NCBI RefSeq assembly: GCF_900107255.1
Contig: NZ_FNPH01000005.1
Location: 1 to 64,000, forward strand
Direction of reading: 5' to 3'
Length of the DNA stretch: 64,000 nucleotides
Source of the DNA: Micromonospora pattaloongensis
Lineage (GTDB): Bacteria > Actinomycetota > Actinomycetes > Mycobacteriales > Micromonosporaceae
Numbering within the stretch: the first letter of the stretch is position 1; each line of letters opens with the position of its first letter. The position numbers and the translations under genes are program-made. Under the pieces are notes generated by a model. The model did no database searches and was not told where the DNA came from. It saw only the letters and a list, made by a program, of their open reading frames with translations. Below are positions 33,265 to 42,879 of this stretch, in pieces.

Positions 33265-34152
33265 GTGGGCACAACTGGATCCGGCGCGGTGCGCGTGGCC
33301 GACGTGGTGGCGGCGCTGGACCGACGCTACCCGCCGGCGTGGGCGCAGCAATGGGACCGGGTCGGACTGGTGGTCGGCGACCCCGCGCTGCCGGTGCGAC
33401 GGGTGCTCTGCGTCGTCGACTGCGTGCCGGAGACGCTCGCGGAGGCGCTCGACGTCGGGGCCGACCTGATCGTGGCGCACCACCCGCTGCTGCTGCGCGG
33501 CGTCTCCTCGGTGGCCGCCACCACGTACAAGGGTCGGATCGTCCATGACCTGATCAAGCGCGACGTCGCGCTCTACGTCGCACACACCAACGCCGACGTG
33601 GCCAACCCCGGCGTCTCCGACGCGCTCGCGGCCCGGCTCGGCCTGTGCGATCTGCGCCCGCTGTCGCCGGCCCCGCCGGACGACCCGGCCGCGGGGCAGG
33701 GGCGGGGTATTGGTCGGGTCGGCCGACTGCCCGAGCCGCTCACGCTCGCCGAGCTGACCGCGCGCGCCGCCCGCGCGCTGCCCGCCACCGCGTGGGGGGT
33801 ACGCGCCGCCGGCGACCCGCAGCGGGTGATCGAGACGGTCGCGGTCAGCGGCGGCGCGGGCGACTCCTTCCTGGCCGCCGCGACCGCGGCCGGCGCCGAC
33901 GCCTACCTCACCGCCGACCTGCGTCACCATCCGGCCAGCGAGCACGTCGCGGCCGGCGGGCCGGCGCTGCTGGACGCCGCGCACTGGGCGACCGAGCGGC
34001 CGTGGCTGGACGAGCTCGCCGAATGGCTGCGCGACACGCTGGCGCTGGAGACGCTGGTCTCCGACCTCGACACCGACCCGTGGACGTTGCACGCCGCATC
34101 CGGCACCCCCGCCGTGACCGGCGCCCCGACCGTGAAGGAGCCCCGCCCGTGA
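33265..34152 (+). CDS. Nif3-like dinuclear metal-centre protein
   Basis: A 295-aa protein from GTG 33265. It has AHHPLLLRGVSSV and YVAHTNADVANPGVSDALA (N-terminal metal ligands) and, in the C-terminal half, GGAGDSFLAAATAAGADAYLTADLRHHPASE and AAHWATERPWLDELAEWL. The long insert found in some family members is absent. These proteins form hexamers with a two-metal site; the best-known relatives are GTP cyclohydrolase 1 type 2 homologues. It overlaps the next gene by GTGA. Confidence 0.9.
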   Translation: MGTTGSGAVRVADVVAALDRRYPPAWAQQWDRVGLVVGDPALPVRRVLCVVDCVPETLAEALDVGADLIVAHHPLLLRGVSSVAATTYKGRIVHDLIKRDVALYVAHTNADVANPGVSDALAARLGLCDLRPLSPAPPDDPAAGQGRGIGRVGRLPEPLTLAELTARAARALPATAWGVRAAGDPQRVIETVAVSGGAGDSFLAAATAAGADAYLTADLRHHPASEHVAAGGPALLDAAHWATERPWLDELAEWLRDTLALETLVSDLDTDPWTLHAASGTPAVTGAPTVKEPRP

Positions 34153-34889
34153 AGGCCGACCCGCAATCCCAGCGCCGTCTGCTCGATCTGCAGGCCATCG
34201 ACACCGCGCTCGCCCAGCTCGCCCACCGGCGGCGGACCCTGCCGGAGCACGCGGAGCTGGACGCGCTGGCGCGCGAGCTGTCGGCGCTGGAGGACGAGCG
34301 GGTCCGCGCGCAGGTCGCCGTCGATGACATCGACCGCGACATCGTGCGGTTCGAGCGGGACATCGAGCAGGTGCGGGTCCGCAAGGACAAGGACCAGGCG
34401 CGGCTGGCCGCGGGGACCGGGCCGGCGCGGGAGCTGACCGCGCTGGAGCACGAGTTGGCCTCGCTGAACCGGCGGCAGACCGAGCTGGAGGACGCCGAGC
34501 TGGAGCTGATGGAGCAGCGGGAGGCGGCGCAGGGCGTACTCACCGCCGTCGAGCAGCGGCTGGCGGCGGCGCGGGAGCGGCGCGCGGAGACCGAGACCCG
34601 GCGGGACGAGGCGCTGTCGGAGATCACCCGCGAGGAGCAGTTCAAGACCACGTCGCGGGCGCCGCTCGCCGGCGACCTGCCGGCCGACCTGGTGGGGCTC
34701 TACGACAAGATCCGTGAGACCTCCGGCGGGCTCGGCGCCGCGCTGCTGACGGCCGGTCGCTGCGGCGGCTGCCGGATCGAGCTGTCCGGGGCCGACCGGG
34801 CACGGATCAGGGCGGCGTCCCCCGACGACGTGGTGCGCTGCGAGGAGTGCCGGCGGATCATGGTCCGGACCGCTGAGTCCGGCCTGTGA
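34149..34889 (+). CDS. Coiled-coil zinc-ribbon protein (C4-type, DUF164)
   Basis: A 246-aa protein from GTG 34149. Residues 5-175 form a long charged coiled coil (for example ALARELSALEDERVRAQVAVDDIDRDI). The C-terminal zinc ribbon reads CGGCRIELSGADRARIR-x-CEECRRIM, with two CxxC pairs. The gene is conserved between Nif3 and RNase H/phosphatase genes in actinobacteria; a nucleic-acid role is assumed. It overlaps the next start by GTGA. Confidence 0.9.
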   Translation: MKADPQSQRRLLDLQAIDTALAQLAHRRRTLPEHAELDALARELSALEDERVRAQVAVDDIDRDIVRFERDIEQVRVRKDKDQARLAAGTGPARELTALEHELASLNRRQTELEDAELELMEQREAAQGVLTAVEQRLAAARERRAETETRRDEALSEITREEQFKTTSRAPLAGDLPADLVGLYDKIRETSGGLGAALLTAGRCGGCRIELSGADRARIRAASPDDVVRCEECRRIMVRTAESGL

Positions 34890-36142
34890 CCGTGCACCGC
34901 AGGGTCGTCATCGAGGCCGACGGCGGCTCGCGCGGCAACCCGGGGCCCGCCGGCTACGGCGCGGTGGTGCGCGGCGCCGGCGGCGAGGTGCTGGCCGAAC
35001 GCTCCGAGTCGATCGGGGTGGCGACGAACAACGTCGCGGAGTACAGCGGCCTGATCGCCGGCCTGGAGGCGGCCGCCGAGCTGGGCGCGACCGAGGTCGA
35101 GGTCCGGATGGACTCGAAGCTGGTCGTGGAGCAGATGTCCGGCCGCTGGCAGATCAAGAACCCGGGGCTGCGGCCGCTGGCCGCCCGCGCGGCGGCGCTG
35201 AGCCGGGGTTTCGACGCGGTGCGCTACGGCTGGATTCCGCGGGAGCGCAACAAGCACGCCGACGCCCTGGCCAACGCCGCGATGGACGTGGCGGCGGGGA
35301 AGACCCCGAAGACCGTGCGCACCGTCGAGGTGGCCGAGCCCGAGCCGGAGCCGCGCGAGGTGGCCGCGCCGGACTCGCCGGCCCGCGCGCAGGCGCGGCA
35401 GGTCGCGGCGCAGGCACGGGAGACGGCCGCACAGGCGCGGGAGTCGGGGGCGCAGCCGGGCGGAGCCCGGGCCGACGCGCCGACGGCGCGCAGCTCGTGG
35501 GAGCCGCGGCCGGCGACCGCGGCGACGCGGCTGCTGCTGGTGCGGCACGGCGAGACCGAGCGGACCGCGCAGCGCCGCTACTCCGGCCGGGGCGACGTGC
35601 CGCTGTCGGAGCGCGGCGCGGCGCAGGCGGCGGCGACCGCGGCGCGGATCGCGGCGCTGGCCCCGTCGGTCGCGGCCGTGGTCACCTCGCCGCTGGCCCG
35701 GTGTACGGCGACGGCCGAGGCGATCGCCGGGGCGCTCGGCGGGACGCCGGTGCTGCCGGAGCGGGACCTGGTCGAGTGCGACTTCGGGGAGTGGGAGGGC
35801 TGCACGTTCGCCGAGGTACGCGAGCGCTGGCCGGCCGAGATGGACGCGTGGCTTGCCTCGACGAGCGTCGCTCCGCCCGGCGGTGAGGCGTTCATCGAGG
35901 TCGGCGCGCGGGTGCGCCGCGCGGTGTCCGGTCTCCTGCAGACGTACCGCGGGCAGACCGTCGTGGTGGTCTCGCACGTCTCGCCGCTGAAGCTGATGCT
36001 GCGCGACGCGCTCGCCGCCAATGACGCCTTCCTGCACCGGCTCTACCTGGACCCGGCCGGTCTGTCCATCGTGGACACGTGGCCGGACGGCGGGGTCGCG
36101 GTGCGCGCGGTCAACGACACCGCCCACCTGGTCGAGGGATAG
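34886..36142 (+). CDS. Bifunctional RNase HI / histidine acid phosphatase
   Basis: A 418-aa fusion from GTG 34886. RNase HI at residues 5-135: IEADGGSRGNPGPAGYGAVV (first Asp), NNVAEYSGLIAGL (Glu), VRMDSKLVVEQMSG (Asp) and RERNKHADALANAAMD (last Asp). An Ala/Gln/Arg-rich linker joins it to a histidine-phosphatase domain from about 212: LLLVRHGETERTAQRRYSG (RHGE motif) and VVVVSHVSPLKLML (second His). The same fusion is known in mycobacteria (Rv2228c type), acting on RNA/DNA hybrids and on alpha-ribazole phosphate or similar. Confidence 0.93.
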   Translation: MTVHRRVVIEADGGSRGNPGPAGYGAVVRGAGGEVLAERSESIGVATNNVAEYSGLIAGLEAAAELGATEVEVRMDSKLVVEQMSGRWQIKNPGLRPLAARAAALSRGFDAVRYGWIPRERNKHADALANAAMDVAAGKTPKTVRTVEVAEPEPEPREVAAPDSPARAQARQVAAQARETAAQARESGAQPGGARADAPTARSSWEPRPATAATRLLLVRHGETERTAQRRYSGRGDVPLSERGAAQAAATAARIAALAPSVAAVVTSPLARCTATAEAIAGALGGTPVLPERDLVECDFGEWEGCTFAEVRERWPAEMDAWLASTSVAPPGGEAFIEVGARVRRAVSGLLQTYRGQTVVVVSHVSPLKLMLRDALAANDAFLHRLYLDPAGLSIVDTWPDGGVAVRAVNDTAHLVEG

Positions 36143-36296
36143 CGGCCCCGCCACTCGATCAAGGCGGGCTCCGCCGTTCGGCGCAGCGCGTCGGCCATTC
36201 GGCGCGCCGGCCCGTCCGTCAACGGTGGCCGCCGTCTCGGCCGGGGATACCCTGCGGCCGATTCGTGGGATCGGGACGGTCGGGGAGGGTATCGGC

Positions 36297-36536
36297 ATGG
36301 ATGAATCTGACGTCGGTCCGGCGCCGGAGGCCGTCGCCTCCAGGGCGAAGGACCGCAGCCCGTGGAACTGGCTGCTGTTCGTGCCGATCGTGGTGCCGCT
36401 GCTGACCCCGCTGTTCAACCGCGAGACGCCGCGGCTGTTCGGCTTCCCCGCCTTCTACTGGTTGCAGTTCGCCTTCATCCTGCTCGGCGTGGGCACCACG
36501 ACGCTGGTGTACCAGATGACGAAGAAGCGGGGGTGA
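36297..36536 (+). CDS. DUF3311 small membrane protein
   Basis: A 79-aa protein from ATG 36297. Two hydrophobic helices (WNWLLFVPIVVPLLTPLF and FYWLQFAFILLGVGTTTLVYQMT) are joined by NRETPRLFGFPA, the DUF3311 signature. It is almost always found just upstream of sodium/solute symporters, here 7 bp before mctP, and is thought to be a small accessory subunit. Confidence 0.92.
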   Translation: MDESDVGPAPEAVASRAKDRSPWNWLLFVPIVVPLLTPLFNRETPRLFGFPAFYWLQFAFILLGVGTTTLVYQMTKKRG

Positions 36537-36543
36537 CGCGGCG

Positions 36544-38205
36544 ATGTGGCGCGATCATCTGACCGAGATCATCATCTTCACCGCGCTCTTCCTGTTCGTC
36601 AGCGCGATGGGGTTCGTCGCGGCGCGGTGGCGCGCGCCCAAGGACATGGCGCACCTCGACGAGTGGGGGCTGGGCGGACGCAACTTCGGCGGCTGGATCA
36701 CCTGGTTCCTGCTCGGCGGTGACCTCTACACCGCGTACACCTTCGTCGCGGTGCCGGCGTTGCTCTTCGGCGCCGGGGCCGCGGGCTTCTTCGCGGTGCC
36801 GTACACCGTGATCATCTATCCGATGGTCTTCCTGGTGCTGGTGCGGCTCTGGTCGGTGTCGCACCGCCACGGCTTCGTCACCCCGGCGGACTTCGTCCGC
36901 CACCGGTTCGGCTCGCCGACCCTCGCCCTGGTCATCGCGATCACCGGCATCGTGGCGACCATGCCGTACATCGCGTTGCAGCTGGTCGGCATCGAGGCGG
37001 TGCTCAAGACCATGGGCCTGACCGGGGAGGGGGCGCTCGCCCGGCACCTGCCGATCATCGTGGCCTTCGCGATCCTGGCCGCCTACACCTACCAGTCCGG
37101 CCTGCGGGCGCCGGCGCTGATCGCCTTCGTCAAGGACACGCTGATCTACATCGTGATCCTGGCCGCGGTCATCTACATCCCGTACAAGCTGGGCGGCTGG
37201 GGAGCGATCTTCGACGCCGCGGACGCGAAGTTCTCCGCGTCGCCGGCGCCGAACGACGGGGTGCTGCTCAACCAGAACAACCAGCTGCAGTACATCACCC
37301 TCGCGCTCGGCTCGGCGCTGGCGCTCTTCCTCTACCCGCACAGCCTCACCAGCGTGCTGGCGAGCAAGAACCGCGACGTGATCAAGCGGAACATGTCGGC
37401 GCTGCCGGCGTACAGCTTCCTGCTCGGGCTGATCGCGCTGCTGGGCTTCATGGCGATCGCCGCGGGGGTCACGCCGCTGCCCGGCGCGAAGCCGGGCACG
37501 GTCGACAACAACACCGTGGTGCCGCTCCTCTTCGACCAGCAGTTCCCCGGCTGGTTCACCGGGATCGCGTTCGCGGCGATCGGCATCGGCGCGTTGGTGC
37601 CGGCGGCCATCATGTCGATCGCGGCGGCGAACCTGTTCACCCGGAACATCTACAAGGAGTACCTGCGGCGCGACGCCACCCCGGCGCAGGAGGCGAACGT
37701 TTCGAAGATCACCTCGCTGCTGGTGAAGGTCGGCGCGGTGGCCTGCATCGTCTTCCTCGACCCGCAGTTCTCCATCGACCTGCAGCTGATCGGCGGCGTC
37801 ATCATCCTGCAGACCCTGCCGGCGGTCGCGCTCGGCCTCTACACCCGGTGGTTCCATCGCGGCGCGCTCATCGCCGGCTGGGCGGCCGGGATGGGGCTCG
37901 GGATGTGGATGCTCTACCAGATCCCGAACCCGGCGGCCAAGCGTGCCCACTTCGGCGGCTCGGCCTTCCCCCTGGAGAAGTTCGGCTTCGACACCCCGAG
38001 GACGGTGTACGTCGGCCTGGTCGCCGTGCTGGTGAACCTGCTGGTCGCCGCGGTGCTGACGCTCGCGCTGCGGGCGGCCAAGGTGCCGGAGGGGGTCGAC
38101 GGGACGACGCCGGCGGACTACTTCGCCGACGAGACCGACCCGCGGGTCGGCGCCGAGCCGCGGGAGCAGAGCGGGGCCGCGGTGCAGCCGGCCCCCCAGG
38201 TCTGA
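36544..38205 (+). CDS. mctP: Sodium/solute symporter, monocarboxylate permease MctP
   Basis: A 553-aa protein from ATG 36544 with 13 predicted helices. SSS-family signatures are LGGRNFGGWITWFLLGGDLYTAYTF near residues 38-62, SVSHRHGFVTPADFVRHRFG, and LYPHSLTSVLASKNRDVIKRNMS, with an IGIGALVPAAIMSIAAANLFTRNIYKEYLR block. It takes up lactate, pyruvate and similar acids. It is co-transcribed with DUF3311 and ends at a strong terminator. Confidence 0.92.
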   Translation: MWRDHLTEIIIFTALFLFVSAMGFVAARWRAPKDMAHLDEWGLGGRNFGGWITWFLLGGDLYTAYTFVAVPALLFGAGAAGFFAVPYTVIIYPMVFLVLVRLWSVSHRHGFVTPADFVRHRFGSPTLALVIAITGIVATMPYIALQLVGIEAVLKTMGLTGEGALARHLPIIVAFAILAAYTYQSGLRAPALIAFVKDTLIYIVILAAVIYIPYKLGGWGAIFDAADAKFSASPAPNDGVLLNQNNQLQYITLALGSALALFLYPHSLTSVLASKNRDVIKRNMSALPAYSFLLGLIALLGFMAIAAGVTPLPGAKPGTVDNNTVVPLLFDQQFPGWFTGIAFAAIGIGALVPAAIMSIAAANLFTRNIYKEYLRRDATPAQEANVSKITSLLVKVGAVACIVFLDPQFSIDLQLIGGVIILQTLPAVALGLYTRWFHRGALIAGWAAGMGLGMWMLYQIPNPAAKRAHFGGSAFPLEKFGFDTPRTVYVGLVAVLVNLLVAAVLTLALRAAKVPEGVDGTTPADYFADETDPRVGAEPREQSGAAVQPAPQV

Positions 38206-38211
38206 GGCGGC

Positions 38212-38248
38212 GCGGTGGCCCCGCCCGCGACGCGGGCGGGGCCACCGC
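38212..38248. terminator. Bidirectional terminator
   Basis: A perfect 17-bp GC-rich stem (38212-38228 and 38232-38248) with a 3-nt loop between the convergent mctP and MarR genes. Confidence 0.9.
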
Positions 38249-38250
38249 GC

Positions 38251-38706
38251 TCATCGCGTCCGGCGGGTGTGCGCGTCGAGTGACTCGTTGAGCCGGCGCA
38301 TCAGCATGGCCAGCGCGCGCCGGTCGCCGGGGGACCAGTCGGCGAGGATCTCGCCGTAGAGCGCGGTGCGCGCGGCCCGCACGGCGTCGACCCGGTTCAG
38401 ACCCGCCCGCGTTGCCCTGATCACCGCCCCGCGTCCGTCGTGCGGGTCGGGCTCGCGGGTGACCAGGCCGTCGCGCTGCATCGCCGACACCTGCCGGGTG
38501 ACCGTCGAGCCGTCGAGGTTGAGACGCGCGGCCAGCGCCGAGACGTTCTGCGGGCCGGCGTCCTGCAGGTGCCGCAGGATCACGTACGCGGCGCGGTCCA
38601 GCGAGCGGTGCGCCGCGACCGGGGTGGCCCGCCGGGTCGCCTCGCCCAGCCGCATCAGCAGCGCCACCTCGGTCTCGATCTGCCCGAGGGCCGCGTCGTC
38701 GTCCAT
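38251..38706 (-). CDS. MarR-family regulator
   Basis: A 151-aa protein from ATG 38706. The winged-helix core (AYVILRHLQDAGPQNVSALAARLNLDGSTVTRQVSAMQRDGLVTREPDPHDGRGAVIRATRAG) is typical, including the DxR wing motif DPHDGR. It is divergent from an MFS exporter with only 53 bp between the coding starts, and a palindrome fills this gap; it should repress both genes until a ligand binds. Confidence 0.92.
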   Translation of the reverse strand: MDDDAALGQIETEVALLMRLGEATRRATPVAAHRSLDRAAYVILRHLQDAGPQNVSALAARLNLDGSTVTRQVSAMQRDGLVTREPDPHDGRGAVIRATRAGLNRVDAVRAARTALYGEILADWSPGDRRALAMLMRRLNESLDAHTRRTR

Positions 38707-38747
38707 AGCTGTATGATACAGATGAAGTATCTGTACTATACAGCTAT
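38705..38747. promoter_or_regulatory. MarR operator (nested palindrome)
   Basis: An outer repeat ATAGCTGTAT (38705-38714) / ATACAGCTAT (38738-38747) and an inner one ATACAGAT (38716-38723) / ATCTGTA (38729-38735). This AT-rich block is striking in a 72% GC genome, spans the gap between the divergent genes and touches the MarR start codon. Two MarR dimers could bind. Confidence 0.75.
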
Positions 38748-38759
38748 ATGGGAGGCGAC

Positions 38760-39992
38760 GTGGGCCGACAGGACGAACCGAACCGCGGTGCCATCTACGC
38801 CACCACGCTGGTGGCCTTCCTCGCCATCGCCGGCATCGCCGTCGTCGACCCGATCCTGCCGGTCATCGGCGACGCGATCGGGGTCTCCGCGTGGCAGGTC
38901 GAGCTCCTCTTCACCGCGTACATCGCGGTGATGGCGGTGGGGATGATCCCCGCGACCCTGGCGAGCGGCCGCTTCGGCTTCAAGCCGGTGCTGGTCACCG
39001 GCGTCGCGGTGGTGGGCGCGGCCGCCATCCTGGCCTCGTTCAGCAACGACATCGTGCAGCTCTCGGTGCTGCGCGGCGTCTGGGGCCTCGGCAACGCGAT
39101 GTTCTTCGCCACCGCGATGGTCGTGCTCGTCGCGCTCGCCACCGACCGGGAGTGGGTGGTCGGGCTCTTCGAGACCGCGCTCGGGCTCGGCTTCGCCGTG
39201 GGGCCGCTGATCGGCGGGCTGCTCGGCCGGCTGACCTGGCGGCTGCCGTTCTTCGTCTGCGGGGTGTTCATGGTGCTCGCCCTGGCCGTGGCCGCGCGCC
39301 GGCTGCGCGAGCCCGCCACGAAGCAGCCCCCCGTCACGGTGGCCGCCATCTTCGGCACGTATCGCCGGCCGGCGTTCGTCGCGCTCTGCGCGGTGACCGC
39401 CGCGTACAACTTCGTCTTCTTCGTGATCCTCGGCTACACGCCGCTGTTCCTGCGCCTCGACGTCGTGCCGCTCGGTCTGGCCTTCACCGGCTGGGGACTC
39501 GGCCTCGCCGCCGGCATCCTGGTCATCGGTCACCGGCTCGCGCACCGCATCGGCGCGGTCCAGACCGTCGGGATCGCGGTCGCCGGGCTGCTCGGCTGCC
39601 TGGCGCTCTTCGCCACCTCGACCGGGCTGACCGAGTCGCTCATCGCGCTGCTGCTGGCCGGGCTCTGCATGGGGCTGGCCAACGCCAATCTCACCGACCT
39701 GGCGCTCGGACTCGGGTCGCCGGACCGCCGGGTCGCGACCGGCGCTTTCAACCTGGTCCGCTGGGGCGCCGCCGCCCCCGCGCCGATCATCTCCGGCAAG
39801 CTGGCCGAGCACTCCGACACGCTGCCGTTCTGGGCCGGGGCCGCGGTGCTGTCCGCCGGCGCGCTGGTCTACCTGGCCTGCGCGCACCTGATGGCCGCCG
39901 GATACGGCGAACGGGTGCTCTGGTCGCGCTGGAACCGGCGGGCCCGCGCCGCGGAGCGGACGCCGGAAGAGGCGGTCGGCGAGGCCTACTGA
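38760..39992 (+). CDS. MFS transporter divergent from MarR
   Basis: About 410 aa; GTG 38760 is preferred because GGGAGG precedes it by 5-6 nt, while ATG 38748 lies inside the operator edge. Twelve helices; IYATTLVAFLAIAGIAVVDPILPVIGDAIGVSAWQVELLFTAYIAVMAVGMIPATLASGRFGFKPVL is the drug-exporter type N-terminus. Substrate unknown; control by the divergent MarR is inferred from the shared operator. Confidence 0.9.
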   Translation: MGRQDEPNRGAIYATTLVAFLAIAGIAVVDPILPVIGDAIGVSAWQVELLFTAYIAVMAVGMIPATLASGRFGFKPVLVTGVAVVGAAAILASFSNDIVQLSVLRGVWGLGNAMFFATAMVVLVALATDREWVVGLFETALGLGFAVGPLIGGLLGRLTWRLPFFVCGVFMVLALAVAARRLREPATKQPPVTVAAIFGTYRRPAFVALCAVTAAYNFVFFVILGYTPLFLRLDVVPLGLAFTGWGLGLAAGILVIGHRLAHRIGAVQTVGIAVAGLLGCLALFATSTGLTESLIALLLAGLCMGLANANLTDLALGLGSPDRRVATGAFNLVRWGAAAPAPIISGKLAEHSDTLPFWAGAAVLSAGALVYLACAHLMAAGYGERVLWSRWNRRARAAERTPEEAVGEAY

Positions 39993-40038
39993 CTCCGTCC
40001 GGCGGTGCCGCGCAGATCGCCGCCGCCGGGCGGTAACC

Positions 40039-40087
40039 GGGCCGCGTGACGCGGGGAGTACGACCTACTCGCCGCGTCACGCGGCCC
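40039..40087. terminator. Bidirectional terminator
   Basis: A long inverted repeat (GGGCCGCGTGACGCGG with its complement, plus inner GAGTA/TACTC) with a 5-nt loop between the convergent MFS and TauE/SafE genes. Confidence 0.9.
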
Positions 40088-40096
40088 CCCTGGCCC

Positions 40097-40855
40097 TCAG
40101 GTGACGGCCCGGACCAGCAGCACGAGGCCGATCACGGTACCGAAGAGCACGATCAGGGTCCTGAGCACGGCCGGCGGCAGCCGGCGGACCAGCCGGGCGC
40201 CGCCGTAGCCACCGGTGACCGTCGCCGGCGCGAGCACCGCCACCGCCGCCCAGTTGACCGGTCCGAAGGTGGCGAAGACCGCCACGGTGGTGAGGCCGAC
40301 GACCGCGGAGAGCAGGTTCTTCAGCGCGCTGACCCGGGCCAGCGTCTCGTCGAGCACCAACGCCAGCCCGGCCACCAGCATCACGCCGAGCGCGGCGCCG
40401 AAGTAACCGCCGTAGAGCGATCCGAGCCCGACCATCGCGTGCAGCGTGACCCCGCGGCGGCGCGCGGACAGCTCGGCGGGATGCCCGACCACCCGCCGCA
40501 GCCGGTCCTGGAAGGCGAGCACCGCCGTCGCGCCGAGCACCAGGAACGGCACCACCAGCTCGAACGCGCGCGGCGGCGTGGCCAGCAGCAGACCGCATCC
40601 GGCGACCGCGCCGAGCACCGCCGTGGGGATCAGCCGGCGCAAGCGGGCGGGCGGCAGGTCACGACGGCTCCCGACCACGCTGGCCAGGTAGCCCGGACAG
40701 ACCGCCACCGAGTTGGTGACGTTGGCCGCGATCGGCGGCAGGCCGGTCGCGATCAAGGTCGGGAACGTGATGAGCGAGCCGCCGCCGGCGACCGCGTTGA
40801 CGGTGCCCGCGCCCAGTCCGGCCGCGAGCAGCACTGCCGCTTCGCTGAGATCCAT
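40097..40855 (-). CDS. TauE/SafE family sulfite exporter-like permease
   Basis: A 252-aa protein from ATG 40855; a longer upstream frame crosses rnpB and is not real. Eight helices with the two family repeats: AGLGAGTVNAVAGGGSLITFPTLIATGLPPIAANVTNSVAV and HAMVGLGSLYGGYFGAALGVMLVAGLALVLDE. The family moves small anions; the substrate is unknown. It is divergent from rnpB. Confidence 0.9.
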   Translation of the reverse strand: MDLSEAAVLLAAGLGAGTVNAVAGGGSLITFPTLIATGLPPIAANVTNSVAVCPGYLASVVGSRRDLPPARLRRLIPTAVLGAVAGCGLLLATPPRAFELVVPFLVLGATAVLAFQDRLRRVVGHPAELSARRRGVTLHAMVGLGSLYGGYFGAALGVMLVAGLALVLDETLARVSALKNLLSAVVGLTTVAVFATFGPVNWAAVAVLAPATVTGGYGGARLVRRLPPAVLRTLIVLFGTVIGLVLLVRAVT

Positions 40856-41073
40856 CGTCGCTGAGGCTAGTACCCCGGCATTACGGGCGATAGCGCGCAA
40901 CCACCGGCGGTTGTCGTCTTTTGCGCCGACCGGACCACCTGCAGCCGGCTGAGGGACATACCTCAGAGTCATAAATATGCCTCTCGGGCATATCCCTCCC
41001 AAAGATCCCGTGGGCGGCCGAGCGTGCCCCGATTCGGGAAGAAACCGCGGCCCCGTAGCATTGGACAAGCGAC

Positions 41074-41485
<412 letters not shown>

Positions 41486-41492
41486 CCGCCCA

Positions 41493-41526
41493 CCAGGTCA
41501 GAGCCGCGATCAAGGCTCTGGCCTGG
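41493..41526 (+). terminator. Replacement rnpB terminator supplied by the insert
   Basis: CCAGGTCAGAGCC (41493-41505) pairs with GGCTCTGGCCTGG (41514-41526) with one wobble, followed by TTCTATTT. It stands directly after the left 29-bp copy. Confidence 0.65.
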
Positions 41527-41825
41527 TTCTATTTCCGGGCGGGGATGGTCGGTGATGGTCAACGTTGCTCGGCGTTCCACGCCCTGAAGACGCCCTGACG
41601 CCCTGGAGACGCCCCTGACTTGAGCTGTGGAGCTTCAGGCTGGAAGTCGTAGTTCGCGGGTCCAAGCCGCAACAGGGCCACGGCGGCGAGGACTGTCAGC
41701 ATCGCACCGGTCGCGAGCCATCATCGGCCCGGCCACGGCGCAGGTGCTGCCGTGACCAAGCGTCGCTGGCGGACGCGGGTGTCCGTCTTGGGCGGCAACC
41801 GAATATGCGCGCCTCATCCGGCAGG

Positions 41826-42380
41826 TCAGACGGCTTCCGGCGAAGAGCACTGCGTGAAGCCGATGCGCTTGTCGTCGACGACGGGTCCGGTGCACGTCCG
41901 CCGCGTGATACGCCGGCTACCGAATCTGTCCTGCCGGGTATCCATGGTGACCTGCACGGCACCGTCGCTATCGGCGACATAGTCGGTGCGGATCAGGTCA
42001 CCTTCGATCGTCGGCCAGATCTCGGCGAGGCGGGCGGGCCGGCGTGCCTCCACCGCGTCGAGGAAGCAGGTGATCGCCGCGGGCGGCAGGCCTTCGGAGG
42101 GGCCTAACTTGTGGCTGCCGCAGTCCAGCGCGGCCGCCGACGTCACGGCCGCGCTCGCACCCACGGGTGGCGGGGATGGGTTCGTCCCGCGGTCGGCCGT
42201 GGCCGACACGGCAGCGAACACCCCAACGGCGGTGAGCACGCTGGCTGCCGCCACGCTGCCGGCCACACGCTTCCGGCGCAAGGCCTCTCCGCGGGCGCGA
42301 ACCTGCGCGGGTGGCGCCAGCTTCAGGGCGGCGGTGTCGTGCTTGAGGGCCGCGACGGCCTCACGGATGTGCGCTGACAT
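41826..42380 (-). CDS. Membrane protein paired with ECF sigma factor
   Basis: A 184-aa protein whose start overlaps the sigma-factor gene by 20 bp. Cytoplasmic N-terminal helix (MSAHIREAVAALKHDTAALKLAPPAQVRARGEALRRKRV), one membrane helix (about 41-62) and an external domain with a Cys pair plus a third and fourth Cys (LDCGSHKLG, TCFLDAVEARRP, RTCTGPV, TQCSS). The place and topology suggest an anti-sigma or accessory factor, but the usual zinc-binding HxxxCxxC motif is absent. Confidence 0.75.
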   Translation of the reverse strand: MSAHIREAVAALKHDTAALKLAPPAQVRARGEALRRKRVAGSVAAASVLTAVGVFAAVSATADRGTNPSPPPVGASAAVTSAAALDCGSHKLGPSEGLPPAAITCFLDAVEARRPARLAEIWPTIEGDLIRTDYVADSDGAVQVTMDTRQDRFGSRRITRRTCTGPVVDDKRIGFTQCSSPEAV

Positions 42381-42873
42381 CGGATTCCTTCCGTTCGTCG
42401 TGGGTGCCGAGCAGCGGCGCGAGCGCCGCCCGCGCGCGGGCTAGGTAGACCTTGACGGTGCCGGCGGGCATGCGGGTGGTCTCGGCAATCTCGGCGATCG
42501 GAAGGTCGCAGAGGTAGTGCAGGACCACGACCCGCCGTTGCGCCTCCGGCAACCGGCGTAACGCCGCCATCACCGCGATCCGGTCCGGCGACGGTTCGGC
42601 AACCGTCACGGGCGGGCCGAGCCTGGCCCGCGCGGCCAGCCAGCGCCGGACACTGCGCCATCGGTTGGCCGCCACCCGCCACGCCACGGTCCGTACCCAC
42701 GCCTCCGGGTCCTCGTAGCCCGACAGCCACGACCACCGTATCCAGGCGCGGGCGTACGCCTCCTGCACGGCGTCCTGGGCCTCGCTGAGGTTGCCGCAGA
42801 CGGCATACACCTGGTGCACGACGCGCGCCGAGGTCGCTGTGTAAAAGGCGTCAAAGTCGTCGGTCGTACCCAT
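42361..42873 (-). CDS. ECF sigma factor, SigE-like actinobacterial group
   Basis: A 170-aa protein from ATG 42873 (GTG 42879 possible). Region 2 (DFDAFYTATSARVVHQVYAVCGNLSEAQDAVQEAYARAWIRW) and region 4 (VMAALRRLPEAQRRVVVLHYLCDLPIAEIAETTRMPAGTVKVYLARARAAL) are clear. It directs RNA polymerase to its own promoters and is coupled to the membrane partner downstream. It is carried by the insert behind rnpB. Confidence 0.92.
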   Translation of the reverse strand: MGTTDDFDAFYTATSARVVHQVYAVCGNLSEAQDAVQEAYARAWIRWSWLSGYEDPEAWVRTVAWRVAANRWRSVRRWLAARARLGPPVTVAEPSPDRIAVMAALRRLPEAQRRVVVLHYLCDLPIAEIAETTRMPAGTVKVYLARARAALAPLLGTHDERKESDVSAHP

Positions 42874-42879
42874 CCGCAC

